Source of the DNA: Acinetobacter rudis
Lineage (GTDB): Bacteria > Pseudomonadota > Gammaproteobacteria > Pseudomonadales > Moraxellaceae
Direction: 5' to 3'
Length of the DNA stretch: 64,000 bases
NCBI RefSeq assembly: GCF_031157835.1
Contig: NZ_JAVIDR010000013.1
Location: 17,948-81,947 of the forward strand
Made by a program: the position numbers and the translations under genes. The notes under the pieces are model-generated. The model was not told where the DNA came from. It ran no database searches and saw only the letters and a list, made by a program, of their open reading frames with translations. This document shows, one piece after another, positions 8,911 through 19,486 of this stretch; position 1 is the first letter of the stretch; every line of letters begins with the position of its first letter.

Positions 8911-10281
8911 ATGACCATGCTGACTTGTTTTAAAGCCTACGATATTCGAGGAAAACTTGGTACAGAACTCAATGAAGAGATTGCCTATAAAATTGGTCGA
9001 GCCTATGGGCAGATCTATCAACCGAAACGTGTTGTCATTGGCTGTGATGTACGTTTAAGCAGTGAAGCACTTAAACAAGCCACCATTCGTGGTCTCAATG
9101 ATGCTGGTGTTGATGTTTTAGACTTAGGTATGACAGGTACCGAAGAGGTTTATTTTGGTGCCTTCCATTTAGATGTACAAGGTGGAATTGAGATTACCGC
9201 TAGCCATAATCCAATGGACTACAACGGCATGAAATTGGTTCGTGAAAATTCACGTCCAATTAGTGCCGATACAGGATTAAAAGACATACAAGCATTGGCT
9301 GAAAGTGCTGACTTTACAGCAGTAGAACAACAAGGTCATTGTCAAACTTACAATATATTACCAGAATTTATTGAGCATTTATTAAGCTATATTGATCCTG
9401 CAAAAATCCGCCCATTAAAGTTAGTAATGAATGCTGGTAATGGTGCAGCAGGACACGTTATAGATGCACTTGAACAAAAGTTTCAACAACTCAATATTCC
9501 TGTAGAGTTCATCAAAATTCATAATGAAGCAGATGGTACTTTCCCTAACGGAATTCCTAACCCAATTTTACCTGAAAACCGCGACAGCACACGTCAAGCA
9601 GTACTCCTTCACAAAGCAGATATGGGGATTGCGTGGGATGGTGACTTTGATCGTTGCTTTTTATTTGACGAGAAAGGTCAATTTATTGAAGGTTATTATA
9701 TCGTTGGATTATTAGCGCAAGCTTTTCTGCTCAAGCAAAAAGGTGAGAAAGTAGTACATGATCCACGTTTAGTATGGAATACCTTAGATATTTTGGAACA
9801 ATATCAAGGGATAGCCGTACAATCCAAATCAGGTCATGCCTTTATCAAAGATGTAATGCGTGAACACAATGCTGTATATGGTGGTGAAATGAGTGCACAC
9901 CACTATTTTCGCGATTTTGCTTATTGTGACAGTGGTATGATTCCATGGTTATTAGTCATCGCTGTACTTTCTGAAACCAAACTTTCACTCTCTACACTAG
10001 TAGAAGACATGATTGCTAAATTCCCTTGTAGTGGGGAAATCAATTTTAAAGTGCAAAATACTGCTAACACAATTCAGAAAATTTTTGACTATTATCAAGC
10101 TCAGCATCCTGAAATTGATCATACTGATGGTATTAGTCTAGATTTTGGTGCATGGCGTTTAAACGTTCGTGCCTCAAATACAGAACCTTTGCTTCGCCTG
10201 AATATTGAAAGTCGACGTGACCGCCATCCTCAACCTATGCAGCACTATATTGATGAACTAACAAGGATCATCCAAGCTTAA
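8911..10281 (+). CDS. pgm: Phosphomannomutase/phosphoglucomutase, capsule locus boundary gene
   Basis: 456 residues from the ATG at 8911; the start is chosen because [13 protein letters not shown] must lie at the N-terminus, and 456 is the usual length in Acinetobacter. It interconverts hexose-6-phosphates and hexose-1-phosphates, supplying Glc-1-P to GalU. The phosphoserine loop is [15 protein letters not shown], the metal site is [10 protein letters not shown], the sugar loop is [10 protein letters not shown], and the C-terminal phosphate loop is [11 protein letters not shown]. pgm is the standard end gene of Acinetobacter K loci and points toward the galE end, sharing a bidirectional terminator with it. 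Confidence 0.93.
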   Translation: MTMLTCFKAYDIRGKLGTELNEEIAYKIGRAYGQIYQPKRVVIGCDVRLSSEALKQATIRGLNDAGVDVLDLGMTGTEEVYFGAFHLDVQGGIEITASHNPMDYNGMKLVRENSRPISADTGLKDIQALAESADFTAVEQQGHCQTYNILPEFIEHLLSYIDPAKIRPLKLVMNAGNGAAGHVIDALEQKFQQLNIPVEFIKIHNEADGTFPNGIPNPILPENRDSTRQAVLLHKADMGIAWDGDFDRCFLFDEKGQFIEGYYIVGLLAQAFLLKQKGEKVVHDPRLVWNTLDILEQYQGIAVQSKSGHAFIKDVMREHNAVYGGEMSAHHYFRDFAYCDSGMIPWLLVIAVLSETKLSLSTLVEDMIAKFPCSGEINFKVQNTANTIQKIFDYYQAQHPEIDHTDGISLDFGAWRLNVRASNTEPLLRLNIESRRDRHPQPMQHYIDELTRIIQA

Positions 10282-10299
10282 AGATTCGGTATATTTTAG

Positions 10300-10326
10300 A
10301 ACAAACCAACCTCCGGTTGGTTTGTT
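10300..10326. terminator. Bidirectional terminator between pgm and galE
   Basis: AACAAACCAACC-tcc-GGTTGGTTTGTT, a near-perfect 12-bp stem with a 3-base loop and T-rich flanks, between convergent genes. Confidence 0.9.
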
Positions 10327-10347
10327 CTTATTTACTGTTATATTAAT

Positions 10348-11364
10348 TTAACGATAGCCCTTTGGATTTGTCTTTTGCCAATTCCAACTGTCTAGAAGCA
10401 TATCTTCCAACGTATACTGTGGTTTCCATCCCAACTCAGTTATTGCCCTACGATTATCTGAGAATGAGGTAGCAACATCGCCTTCCCGCCGAGGAACAAA
10501 CTGATATGGAATGTTAATTCCATTAACTTTTTCAAAAGCCTGCACCACTTGTAAAACTGATGATCCAGTTCCTGTGCCAATATTCCAAGCACGACAACCA
10601 GTGCTAAGCAAACGATTTTTTAGCGCGCATAAGTGAGCACTTGCTAAATCAACGACATGAATATAATCACGTACCCCTGTCCCATCTACGGTATCGTAGT
10701 CATTACCATAAATCGACAACTGCTCACGGCGCCCTACAGCAACCTGAGTCACATATGGCATTAAATTATTAGGGGTACCTTGTGGGTCTTCTCCCATACA
10801 ACCACTTTTATGTGCCCCAACGGGGTTAAAATAACGCAATAATGCAATTGACCACTTTGGCTCAGCTATAGCTAATTTCTCTAAAAGCTGCTCAATAATT
10901 AACTTGGTATAGCCATAATTATTACTTGGCATTCCTGTTGGCATATCTTCATTTAACGGTGAAATATTACTTTCATCATATACTGTTGCAGACGAGCTAA
11001 ATACCAATTTAAAGACTTGGGCACGCTGCATGGCATTAAATAATGCAATACTGCCAGCAATATTATGTTCAAAATACGTTAAAGGTATTTGTTGACTCTC
11101 ACCTACGGCTTTAAGTCCAGCAAAATGAATCACTGCATCAATATTATATTTTGCAAATAATTGATCTAAAGTTGCCGCATCACGAATATCACCACGTATA
11201 AAAGTTAAGGTTTTATTACTTAAACTTTGTACGCGATGTAAAGACTGTTCAGAGCTATTTGAAAGATTATCTAAAACAATAACCTCATGTCCTGCGTCTA
11301 AAAGCTGTACACATGTATGTGAGCCAATATATCCTGCACCACCGGTGACTAGAACTGTAGCCAT
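10348..11364 (-). CDS. galE: UDP-glucose 4-epimerase
   Basis: 338-residue extended short-chain dehydrogenase, NAD-binding motif GGAGYIGSH (about residues 8-16), catalytic Ser in SSSATVY, and YxxxK in YGYTKLIIE. It interconverts UDP-Glc and UDP-Gal, and the homologue in Acinetobacter K loci (often galE1) may also supply UDP-GalNAc. It is the last gene of the minus-strand capsule operon, 44 bases behind pgi. If it is bifunctional, it could feed the UDP-HexNAc dehydrogenase at 27.8 kb, because no separate gne gene is visible. Confidence 0.93.
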   Translation of the reverse strand: MATVLVTGGAGYIGSHTCVQLLDAGHEVIVLDNLSNSSEQSLHRVQSLSNKTLTFIRGDIRDAATLDQLFAKYNIDAVIHFAGLKAVGESQQIPLTYFEHNIAGSIALFNAMQRAQVFKLVFSSSATVYDESNISPLNEDMPTGMPSNNYGYTKLIIEQLLEKLAIAEPKWSIALLRYFNPVGAHKSGCMGEDPQGTPNNLMPYVTQVAVGRREQLSIYGNDYDTVDGTGVRDYIHVVDLASAHLCALKNRLLSTGCRAWNIGTGTGSSVLQVVQAFEKVNGINIPYQFVPRREGDVATSFSDNRRAITELGWKPQYTLEDMLLDSWNWQKTNPKGYR

Positions 11365-11408
11365 ATTAACGAACCCAATTTATTTATGACATTTGCCATT
11401 GATAGTCT

Positions 11409-13079
11409 TTAAGAAATATCTTCTTGTTTAGCCAATAAAATTTGAATCAAACCTTGAGTTGAAGAATCCAATTGCACTGATGATTGCCCAGTACCATTTA
11501 AAATTGGCAAAAGCTGATTTGCAATTTCTTTGCCTTTTTCCACACCCCACTGATCAAATGGATTAATGTTCCATATCACAGATTGCACAAATACTTTATG
11601 TTCATATAAGGCAATTAACATCCCTAAGCTATATGGATTTAACTCCGATAACAATATTGTAGTACTTGGCTGATTACCAACATACTGTTTGTATCTAGGC
11701 AGTTGTTCAAGCTCATTTGGATCTAATGCTTGATTACCAAATGCAAGTAATCTTGATTGTGCTAAACAATTGGAAAGTGCCAAATGATGCTGTGCAATCA
11801 ACGTTTCTGCATTTTTAGCATAAGTAAATTGATTTGCATTGTAACGATGTACAGGGGCAATAAAATCACAACTTACTGAATGCGTTCCCTGATGTAACAA
11901 TTGATAAAATGCATGCTGTGCATTTGGCCCGACTTCTCCCCATACAATTGGACAAGTATTTAAACGCGTCGCCTGTCCATCACGTTGGATAGATTTACCG
12001 TTGGATTCCATCTCTAATTGTTGTAAGTATGCTGCAAAATACTTAAGCCGCCCATCATAAGGCAGTACTGCATGCGTTTGGATATTAAGAAAGTTATTAT
12101 TCCAAATACCCAGTAACCCCATTAGTACTGGAATATTTTTATCAAAATCTGCACTTTGAAAATGCTGATCTATTTGATGTGCACCAGCCAACAGTTGTTT
12201 AAAACCTTGAACGCCAATTGTTAAAGCAATGGGTAAACCAATACAAGACCATAAAGAGTAACGACCACCAACCCATTCCCATAATAGGAACTGATTTTCA
12301 GCAGCAATACCCCATTGCGTCATTCTCTCTGGTTTGGTTGAAACTGCAACGAAATGACATTTAAGTACTGTCGGTGTTTTACCTAAACTATTTTCTAACC
12401 AACAACGAGCTGTTTGGGCATTAGACAAGGTATCAATCGTACCAAATGACTTCGATGAGATAATAAATAATGTCGTTTCTGGTCTAAAAGTATGTAATAA
12501 ATCAGATAACTGACTACCATCAATAGTAGAAACAAAATGAACCCGTATTGGCTTTTCAGTGTTCACCTGAAAATCTGAAAGCGCGTGGCTGACCATCAAT
12601 GGCCCAAGGTCTGACCCACCAACACCAATGTTAACCACATCACAAATGACTTCACCCGTTGCACCACGGTATTGGCCTGCATGGATTTTTTCAACTAATG
12701 CATACATCCGGTCTAATTGTTGATGTACATCATGAGCGACCATATGCTCTGATTGCAACTGTGGCAAACGCAGTGCCCAATGCATGGCAGCACGCTGCTC
12801 TGTTGTGTTAATTGCTTCACTCGAAAATAGTTTTTTAATCCACTGATCTAGCTGCTTTTCTTTAGCAAACTGAATCAAGGCTTCTGATACCTCAGTACCC
12901 ATCCTCTGTTTGCTAAAATCAAAAGTCAAATGATCAAGCTGCACCGAAAACCGTTTAAATCGATTTGGATTATTTTCAAATAATTCATTCAGATGAGTTT
13001 GTTTATACTGCTGAGCCAGCGTAATTAATTTTTGTTCTGTATGATCTAATTTTTCTATATGTTCAAATGTCTGATTCAT
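11409..13079 (-). CDS. pgi: Glucose-6-phosphate isomerase
   Basis: 556 residues, the usual PGI length in Acinetobacter K loci (gpi). It interconverts Glc-6-P and Fru-6-P, linking central metabolism to nucleotide-sugar supply. Both PGI signatures are visible: [10 protein letters not shown]...[16 protein letters not shown] (phosphate loop) and [12 protein letters not shown], with [17 protein letters not shown] and a C-terminal [16 protein letters not shown]. Its start overlaps the end of ugd by 4 bases, a translational-coupling arrangement. Confidence 0.96.
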   Translation of the reverse strand: MNQTFEHIEKLDHTEQKLITLAQQYKQTHLNELFENNPNRFKRFSVQLDHLTFDFSKQRMGTEVSEALIQFAKEKQLDQWIKKLFSSEAINTTEQRAAMHWALRLPQLQSEHMVAHDVHQQLDRMYALVEKIHAGQYRGATGEVICDVVNIGVGGSDLGPLMVSHALSDFQVNTEKPIRVHFVSTIDGSQLSDLLHTFRPETTLFIISSKSFGTIDTLSNAQTARCWLENSLGKTPTVLKCHFVAVSTKPERMTQWGIAAENQFLLWEWVGGRYSLWSCIGLPIALTIGVQGFKQLLAGAHQIDQHFQSADFDKNIPVLMGLLGIWNNNFLNIQTHAVLPYDGRLKYFAAYLQQLEMESNGKSIQRDGQATRLNTCPIVWGEVGPNAQHAFYQLLHQGTHSVSCDFIAPVHRYNANQFTYAKNAETLIAQHHLALSNCLAQSRLLAFGNQALDPNELEQLPRYKQYVGNQPSTTILLSELNPYSLGMLIALYEHKVFVQSVIWNINPFDQWGVEKGKEIANQLLPILNGTGQSSVQLDSSTQGLIQILLAKQEDIS

Positions 13080-14338
13080 ATGCGACCAACTCCTGTGTAC
13101 ACAAAGCCTTGAGCTTTAACGAAGTTTGGATCATAAACATTACGACCATCTAGAATATAAGGGTGCTTCATAATACGCAGTAATTGTTTAAAATCAGGAC
13201 TGGCATATTGTGGCCATGCTGTCATTAAACAAAGGGCATCTGCTGCAACTGCTGCTTGATATTGTTCAGTGCATAAAATCAAATCATCACGTTGACCATA
13301 CAGTTGCTTAATTTCATCAAGTGCTTCTGGATCGTGCAATCGAACAATAACACCCTGTGCCCAAAGTGCTTTTAACATGACATGAATAGGCGCATTTTGA
13401 ACACTTGAAGTATTTTCCTTAAATGCTGCCCCCCAAATCGCAATTACTTTACCATGTAGATCACCATGATAGTAATTCCACATTTTTCTAAACATCACTT
13501 CTTTTTGTTGATCGTTAATCATACAAACTTGTGTGAGTAAACGACTTTGAACACCAGATTCAGATACAGTGCTAGATAGGGTCAAAATATCATGAGAAAA
13601 ATTTTCCCCACCAAAGCCTACACCAGGGGAAAGATAAGTAGATCCAATACGACTATCTGCGGCTAAGCCATTTTTCACATTTAAAATATCTATACCCAAC
13701 TTTTCAGCAACCATAGCCATATCATTCATATAACTAATTCTAGTGGCTAACATTCCAGAAATACTGAGTTTGGTAAACTCCGCATCAAGAATAGGCATAA
13801 ATAAATATTGATGCTTCGCTGGAAAAATAGGTCTCAGCAATTCACGAAATAAAATTTCTGCTTCTTCACTATCTGTCCCAACAATATTTTGCTTAATTTG
13901 CAAAACACTCTGTAAAGCATGGCCCTCTTGCACAGTATCTGGAAAATAAACCCAGTGATCTTGTGGAGCAAGCTGTTTTAATCTATCTGTACCGTGTAAA
14001 CCAAAAGTAGAACCGTTAATCATCAACTTAGGATGAATTAGCGGAGTACGCGCCAAACCTTGCAACACATCAGCCGCAATATCATACTCTGTTGGGCGAA
14101 AAGCAAAGAAAAATACGTCAGCATCTAAAGGTGCTTGCCCAAAACTCACCCGTTGTAAAAATTGTTGTTGTATCTGTTTATCTAAAAGGATATTTAAGTA
14201 TTCATCGATAGCATTAGGAAGTGAATTGATCTCTATTGCATTAGGATCAGGACACCAAAACACTTGATGTCCATATTCCGCTAAAAGCGCTGTGATCACA
14301 GCTGCTTGTAAAGTATTGCCAAATACTACTATTTTCAT
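13076..14338 (-). CDS. ugd: UDP-glucose 6-dehydrogenase
   Basis: 420-residue UDP-sugar dehydrogenase that oxidises UDP-Glc to UDP-GlcA. The N-terminal Rossmann domain starts [13 protein letters not shown], which is less canonical than GxGYVG but typical of Acinetobacter K-locus Ugd. The catalytic segment is [15 protein letters not shown], where Cys of the usual GGxCxxxD motif is not present: the region reads GGENF. HDPEAL and DGRNVYDP of the C-terminal domain are present. It lies 1 base downstream of galU and overlaps pgi. Because the Cys nucleophile position reads differently from the textbook GGSCFPKD motif, activity is less certain than for its neighbours. Confidence 0.82.
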   Translation of the reverse strand: MKIVVFGNTLQAAVITALLAEYGHQVFWCPDPNAIEINSLPNAIDEYLNILLDKQIQQQFLQRVSFGQAPLDADVFFFAFRPTEYDIAADVLQGLARTPLIHPKLMINGSTFGLHGTDRLKQLAPQDHWVYFPDTVQEGHALQSVLQIKQNIVGTDSEEAEILFRELLRPIFPAKHQYLFMPILDAEFTKLSISGMLATRISYMNDMAMVAEKLGIDILNVKNGLAADSRIGSTYLSPGVGFGGENFSHDILTLSSTVSESGVQSRLLTQVCMINDQQKEVMFRKMWNYYHGDLHGKVIAIWGAAFKENTSSVQNAPIHVMLKALWAQGVIVRLHDPEALDEIKQLYGQRDDLILCTEQYQAAVAADALCLMTAWPQYASPDFKQLLRIMKHPYILDGRNVYDPNFVKAQGFVYTGVGRI

Positions 14339-14339
14339 T

Positions 14340-15218
14340 TTATAATTTGAGCTCTTGAATGAGTTCCTTAAAATCAGTACCTAATTTTGGGTGTTCAATA
14401 CCATAATGTAATACTGCTTTGAGATAACCCAACTTACTGCCACAATCAAATGTTTGACCTTGCATTCGATACGCTTCAACAGGCTGAGACTGCTGTAGTA
14501 AGGCAATCGCATCTGTCAGCTGGATTTCATTCCCTGCACCTTTAGGTGTCTGTGCTAACAACTGCATAATTTGTGCGGGGAGAATATAACGTCCAACAAC
14601 TGACAAGTTAGATGGCGCCGTACCCACAGCTGGCTTCTCCACAATACCTCGCATTGATACACTTTCACCCTGAAGTGGTGATGTAATAACATCAACAATA
14701 CCGTATTGATCAACCAAATCATCTGCCACCGCTTCAACCATAATTTGCGCAGCTTGACTATGTGTAAAGTTTTTAATCATTTGAGCTAAATCATTATCTT
14801 GTGAAGATTGGGCTTTCACCAATACATCAGGTAATAATACAGCGAAATCATCATGACCAATGATATCCTTAGCACAAAGTACCGCATGGCCTAGCCCCAA
14901 AGGCTGTGGTTGTCTCACACTAATAACACTGACATGACTTGGAATGATGTTGCTAATCTCAGCCAATAAATCAAATTTTTGCTTTAACTCAAGCGTTGTT
15001 TCTAACTCAAAATTACGATCAAAATAGTTCTCAATAGATGCCTTTGAACTATGAGTTACCAAAATAATCTGCTCTATTCCAGCAGCTACTGCTTCTTTTA
15101 CTACATATTCAATTGCTGGGCGATCAACCACAGTCACCATTTCTTTTGGAATTGACTTACTTGCAGGTAAAAATCGAGTACCTAGACCTGCAACAGGTAA
15201 AATTGCTTTTTTGATCAT
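14340..15218 (-). CDS. galU: UTP--glucose-1-phosphate uridylyltransferase
   Basis: 292 residues; N-terminal nucleotidyltransferase motif AGLGTRFLPASKSIPKEM with the conserved Lys, then VDRPAIEYVV and a substrate region EKPAVGTAPSNL. It makes UDP-glucose from UTP and Glc-1-P, the common precursor for Ugd and GalE next door. It forms the galU-ugd-pgi-galE block found at the conserved end of most Acinetobacter capsule loci, 47 bases after the initiating transferase gene. Confidence 0.96.
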   Translation of the reverse strand: MIKKAILPVAGLGTRFLPASKSIPKEMVTVVDRPAIEYVVKEAVAAGIEQIILVTHSSKASIENYFDRNFELETTLELKQKFDLLAEISNIIPSHVSVISVRQPQPLGLGHAVLCAKDIIGHDDFAVLLPDVLVKAQSSQDNDLAQMIKNFTHSQAAQIMVEAVADDLVDQYGIVDVITSPLQGESVSMRGIVEKPAVGTAPSNLSVVGRYILPAQIMQLLAQTPKGAGNEIQLTDAIALLQQSQPVEAYRMQGQTFDCGSKLGYLKAVLHYGIEHPKLGTDFKELIQELKL

Positions 15219-15265
15219 AATAACAACTTAAAGTGTCTGAATTTAAAGGAGACAATTTCCTAAAC

Positions 15266-15874
15266 TTAATCTTTGTCTTCCTGTGTTGAATTGCCCTTAA
15301 ACAATGACGGTCCTACATGGCCTGGTGCATTAATCCCATCACGTTTTGACATCACTGTAACTGTTTTAAACATAATCTTAAAGTCGAGCCAAATATTATG
15401 ATGATCAACATACCAAACATCACATTTAAATCGCTCTTCATACGCCAAATCATTACGTCCATTGATTTGGGCTAAACCTGTCATTCCTGGTTTTACTTCT
15501 AAACGTCGGGCCTGTTCTGGTGAATAAAGTGCAACAAACTCTTTTAACATGGGTCTTGGTCCAACCACACTCATATCACCTTTTAAAACATTAATAAGTT
15601 GTGGCATTTCATCCAAACTCGTTGAACGTAACTTCTGTCCAAAAGGGGTAATACGCTCCTCATCTGGTAATGGCCGGCCTTGTGCATCCACTGCATCTTT
15701 CATAGAACGGAACTTAATCATTTTAAATAATTTACCGTTTTTGCCTGGGCGCTCTTGATAAAAAAAGATAGGTGAGCCTAAATTTCTGCGCACTTTGAGT
15801 GCAACATAAATAAAAATCGGCGACAGTATCATTAGTGCGACCAAGGAAATAATAATATCAAAAAATCTTTTCAT
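15266..15874 (-). CDS. itrA: Initiating sugar-1-phosphate transferase (small polyprenyl-phosphate PGT)
   Basis: 202-residue monotopic phosphoglycosyltransferase of the PglC/WcaJ catalytic-domain type without the large N-terminal membrane domain. One membrane-entry helix at about 7-26 (IIISLVALMILSPIFIYVAL) is followed by the catalytic signatures FKMIKFRSM, STSLDEMPQL (Asp-Glu), VVGPRPML and KPGMTGLAQINGRN. It transfers the first sugar phosphate of the repeat unit to undecaprenyl phosphate. It sits between galU and the glycosyltransferases, the usual Acinetobacter position. Which HexNAc or QuiNAc-type sugar it uses cannot be read reliably, so the itr subtype is left open. Confidence 0.88.
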   Translation of the reverse strand: MKRFFDIIISLVALMILSPIFIYVALKVRRNLGSPIFFYQERPGKNGKLFKMIKFRSMKDAVDAQGRPLPDEERITPFGQKLRSTSLDEMPQLINVLKGDMSVVGPRPMLKEFVALYSPEQARRLEVKPGMTGLAQINGRNDLAYEERFKCDVWYVDHHNIWLDFKIMFKTVTVMSKRDGINAPGHVGPSLFKGNSTQEDKD

Positions 15875-15875
15875 A

Positions 15876-17018
15876 TTAATTAGTTAACCCCATTATTCCC
15901 AGCAATTTATCATTAACTTTTTGTACATCATAAGCACTTAAAGCTATTTTATAACTTTCTTGCCCCATCTGATTTACTTTTTCTGGATTTTCTATAAAAA
16001 AGCACATTCGTTCAGCCAACGCACGGGCATCCCATCTAGGTACTAAAAAGCCATTTACACCATCTACTACAGTTTCACGGCAACCAGGGACATCCGTTGT
16101 AATGACAGGACGTCCCATCGCCATTGCTTCTTGTGTACTCCTTGGTACGCCCTCACGATAAGAAGGCAAAACAAATACACTGCTTTTACTGATCCACTCC
16201 TGAACGCTCGTCACATAGCCTGGATACTCAAATAAATTCTCTTGCAAGAGCTGATCTAAATCTTGTTGTTTTAATGCTCCCATATTTGCATGATCAATCT
16301 CACCGAGAACAGTGAATTGTGCTTGGGGATATTTGGATTTGACCAAACGTATTGCATTGATAAATTCAAAAATTCCTTTTTCTTTTAATAATCGGCCAAT
16401 AAATAAAAAACGTATTGGCTCGATTGGAGCTACAGTGTATGGATATTTTGATAAATCAAGCCCAATTCCACCAAGAATATAAGACTGCGCAACTTTGATA
16501 TGCTGTTGTTCAAGTAAATCATGACGATCATCGTTATTCAAAAAAATCATCTTATTCAGTTGAGGTAAGGCTAAGCGATATAACATTAATTGAATATTAC
16601 GAATGACTTTTGTTTTTAAAGATTGGCCTTGGGGCTGGTCGGTAAAGGTATAACCTAGGCCTTCTAACATACCAATGATTAAAGGGACTTTGGCCCATCT
16701 AGCAGCAATACTTCCATAAATGACAGGCTTAGCGAAATATGAAAAAACAATATCCGCTTTAATTTGTTTTATTTTTTGGATGAGTTGTAAAAGAGCAGCA
16801 ATATCTGCCAGTGGATTTAACCCACCTCGACTCAGTTGATAGCAAACAGGTATAGCACCTAATGCACTAATTTTTTCTAGACAATGATCGGTGTATTCTG
16901 ACGTGAAGGCATATACTACATGTTGTTCTTTCACTAATCTTTTAATCAGGTCTGCCCTGAAACCATAGAAACTCGCACCCGTAGTCCCTATAAGTACAAT
17001 TGTTTTACTTTGAGGCAT
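15876..17018 (-). CDS. Family 4-like glycosyltransferase, probably acts just after the initiating transferase
   Basis: 380 residues, GT-B fold: N-terminal half with TTGASFYGFR and a C-terminal nucleotide-sugar site LPSYREGVPRSTQEAMAMGR (E-x7-E type). It is 1 base upstream of the initiating transferase gene in transcription and overlaps the preceding glycosyltransferase by 14 bases, so it is part of the translationally coupled capsule operon. In Acinetobacter K loci the gene next to itr commonly adds the second sugar; that assignment is by position only. Donor and linkage cannot be read. Confidence 0.85.
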   Translation of the reverse strand: MPQSKTIVLIGTTGASFYGFRADLIKRLVKEQHVVYAFTSEYTDHCLEKISALGAIPVCYQLSRGGLNPLADIAALLQLIQKIKQIKADIVFSYFAKPVIYGSIAARWAKVPLIIGMLEGLGYTFTDQPQGQSLKTKVIRNIQLMLYRLALPQLNKMIFLNNDDRHDLLEQQHIKVAQSYILGGIGLDLSKYPYTVAPIEPIRFLFIGRLLKEKGIFEFINAIRLVKSKYPQAQFTVLGEIDHANMGALKQQDLDQLLQENLFEYPGYVTSVQEWISKSSVFVLPSYREGVPRSTQEAMAMGRPVITTDVPGCRETVVDGVNGFLVPRWDARALAERMCFFIENPEKVNQMGQESYKIALSAYDVQKVNDKLLGIMGLTN

Positions 17019-18102
17019 AGATTTCCAACCACTTCTGTACTGAATGCGTTAAAGAAAACATATTTTCAACTCGTTGACGTGCTTGAACATTATTTTCATC
17101 TATGGCTTGTTGTGACATATTAAATGCAGTGAACAATGCATTTGCCAGAGCTTGAGCATTTTTGATAGGAACACGTATTCCAGTCTCTCCCATCACCTCA
17201 CTCGCTCCCCCACAATTCGTTGCAACCACAAAAACTTCACAGGCCTGTGCCTCAATTAGAACTGTTGGCAACCCCTCAAAAGAGGATGACAATACAAAAT
17301 AGTCAGCAATAGACATGAGCTGTCCAATATCTTCACGTCGCCCAAGCAATTGCACATCATTTAAAAGGTCGAGTTTTTCAATTAAGTGCTGTATATGTTG
17401 GCGTTGCTCGCCCTCTCCTACAATCAGTAACTTAGGTATACTTCCATCAACTAACTGACTTTTAAAAAGATGAAAACTTTGAATTAAATTTGGGTAATCT
17501 TTAGCTTCATGTAAACGGCCAACAGCCAATATTATTTTCTGTTGTGAATCAATACCCAGTTGTTCACGTAACTGTTGGGTTCCAAGCATTTTTCGTTGAA
17601 ACTTACTTAAATCGATTCCATTATAAACAGTGCATATCCCCCCTTCGGGTACAGCACCTAAACGCTGAAAATTTTCTGCAGCTGACATACTGACATTTGT
17701 TGTAATATCGGACCATCGGTGCGTCAGTCGATAAGCCAACATTCGTAATTTCCCCCCTTCATTACTACTATGAGCCGTGCATATTAATCTTTTTGTAGGT
17801 TTCACAATACGACTTAAACGTGCAAAGATATTGGCATGTACCATATGTGCATGTACCACATCAGGGGAAAATTGTTTAAGCAAAAGATGGTACTTGGCAA
17901 AGGACTTATAACTTGAGGCTATGCCTTCAAGTTCTAAATAGATTAGCTCGATTTCTGGTTGTTGCGGTCTAACCACAACCTCACCCGTTAAATATGCAAT
18001 TTTAACCTGATGACCCTGTGCATACATTGCATCGGCTAAGTTTACCACTACATTTTCTGCACCACCGCCACCTAGCCCAGTCACCAGAAATAATATACGC
18101 AT
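17005..18102 (-). CDS. Family 4 glycosyltransferase
   Basis: 365 residues. N-terminal acceptor loop GLGGGGAENVVVNL, mid-protein VYNGIDLSKF and AVGRLHEAKDYPNL, C-terminal donor site SSSFEGLPTVLIEAQA with the two conserved Glu. It is a retaining GT-B enzyme by family. Transcribed 3 bases after wzy and overlapping the next glycosyltransferase, it belongs to the capsule operon. Substrate unknown. Confidence 0.88.
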   Translation of the reverse strand: MRILFLVTGLGGGGAENVVVNLADAMYAQGHQVKIAYLTGEVVVRPQQPEIELIYLELEGIASSYKSFAKYHLLLKQFSPDVVHAHMVHANIFARLSRIVKPTKRLICTAHSSNEGGKLRMLAYRLTHRWSDITTNVSMSAAENFQRLGAVPEGGICTVYNGIDLSKFQRKMLGTQQLREQLGIDSQQKIILAVGRLHEAKDYPNLIQSFHLFKSQLVDGSIPKLLIVGEGEQRQHIQHLIEKLDLLNDVQLLGRREDIGQLMSIADYFVLSSSFEGLPTVLIEAQACEVFVVATNCGGASEVMGETGIRVPIKNAQALANALFTAFNMSQQAIDENNVQARQRVENMFSLTHSVQKWLEIYASK

Positions 18103-18105
18103 CTT

Positions 18106-19482
18106 TTAACGCTCTCTTCTTAACATTTGATTGAGAAAGATGATCAGCAATAGGAAAATAACCGTATAAAAGATCAATGGAAATACTGTATTCAATCCTG
18201 CACGAGGTAGGAAACACAGAGGAATGACTAGGGAGCTAATAATCACTTTCAAAAAGAGATTCTTATTGACATTATTTTGCATGTAATTAATAAAAACTGA
18301 AAACAGCACAATAAAAACTGAATAGAGAATCATGTTTCCAAACGAATAAACATACGCATCAGAAAATAATGACCAACCTAAACCATAGCCCAACCCAAAT
18401 AAAACTGGGTCCAAAGTATAACTTAAAAATGACCCAAAATTAATATCGTAGGTATTTACACCATATCCAAGTAGTGAAAGAACCAAACTCACTCCAGGAA
18501 TAAAATTTTGAAAATATGGGACAAGTGGGTAATGACTCACACTCATTGAGTCATTAAAAACCATTAAAGTCACGCCCTGAGTATAAACAAGACCCAAAAT
18601 TTTATCTGATAAAGTTTCAGTTCCCACCTCACCACGAAAACTGACTAAATTGAAAATAGCCGTTAAAAAAATAAATACACAAATGATGAGCGTAAAGACT
18701 TTTAAAAAATTTACTTTTTTTAATCCATAGTTTGAGTTATACCAAAATAACAAAAGCATATAACAAATGAATCCTCCCCTCAGCCCCATAATGAATTGAC
18801 CAAAATAATAACCACCAAGAATAAATAAAAAAATATTTCTCATTCTTCGGTCATCTTGTACTAAAAACAATCCTACAGAAGCTGCAAGTAGAGTTCTAAT
18901 AATCGAGCTAAACTCAAATCCATAACTACTATCTTGGGCATCATATAAAGCCAAATACCCCCCTGAAATTACAGATAAAATTCCCTGCTGTACCGAATAA
19001 TAAATATAGAAAGCGAAGATCAGCAACAATAAGGATAAAATTAATTTATTAACTTTAAAATCAACTGGTTGTATGTTTTTTTCTTTTAATACTAATAATG
19101 ATAAATATAATCCTATTTCTAAAGAAACAAACCCACTGAAGACATAAAACATCAAATGACTTGCTTCAGCTTCGCCCAAATAACGATTACCAAAAAATTC
19201 AACATTAAATAATATGCCATTAAAACCAAAGAAGATAGCAAGTAGACGCCCTGCTATAAACAAAATACTGGTCATATAAAACAGAGAAAAAATTGTTGCT
19301 AAGCTAATACGACAGCTATATCTAAAAAAGTAGACGATGACCAAATAGGCCATAAAAAGTACAGACCAAACATAATCTGTAAAAACTAGAACCGTTCCAC
19401 TAAAATAGATAAGAATTAAAACCGTCTGAAATAAAATAAAAAAAATTAGTGAGTATTTATAATTATTGTATTGTTCATGCAT
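18106..19482 (-). CDS. wzy: Wzy-type capsule repeat-unit polymerase
   Basis: 458 residues from the ATG at 19482, preceded by GGAG at 7-base spacing; an upstream in-frame ATG would overlap the previous gene deeply. The protein is almost entirely hydrophobic, with about ten or more membrane segments. A large periplasmic-type loop in the C-terminal half includes YTQGVTLMVFNDSMSVSHYPLVPY, typical of O-antigen polymerases. Wzy proteins are very divergent, so the call rests on topology, length and location between glycosyltransferases in a locus that also has wzx, wza, wzb and wzc. It polymerises flipped repeat units at the periplasmic face of the inner membrane. Confidence 0.82.
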   Translation of the reverse strand: MHEQYNNYKYSLIFFILFQTVLILIYFSGTVLVFTDYVWSVLFMAYLVIVYFFRYSCRISLATIFSLFYMTSILFIAGRLLAIFFGFNGILFNVEFFGNRYLGEAEASHLMFYVFSGFVSLEIGLYLSLLVLKEKNIQPVDFKVNKLILSLLLLIFAFYIYYSVQQGILSVISGGYLALYDAQDSSYGFEFSSIIRTLLAASVGLFLVQDDRRMRNIFLFILGGYYFGQFIMGLRGGFICYMLLLFWYNSNYGLKKVNFLKVFTLIICVFIFLTAIFNLVSFRGEVGTETLSDKILGLVYTQGVTLMVFNDSMSVSHYPLVPYFQNFIPGVSLVLSLLGYGVNTYDINFGSFLSYTLDPVLFGLGYGLGWSLFSDAYVYSFGNMILYSVFIVLFSVFINYMQNNVNKNLFLKVIISSLVIPLCFLPRAGLNTVFPLIFYTVIFLLLIIFLNQMLRRER

Positions 19483-19486
19483 AAAG

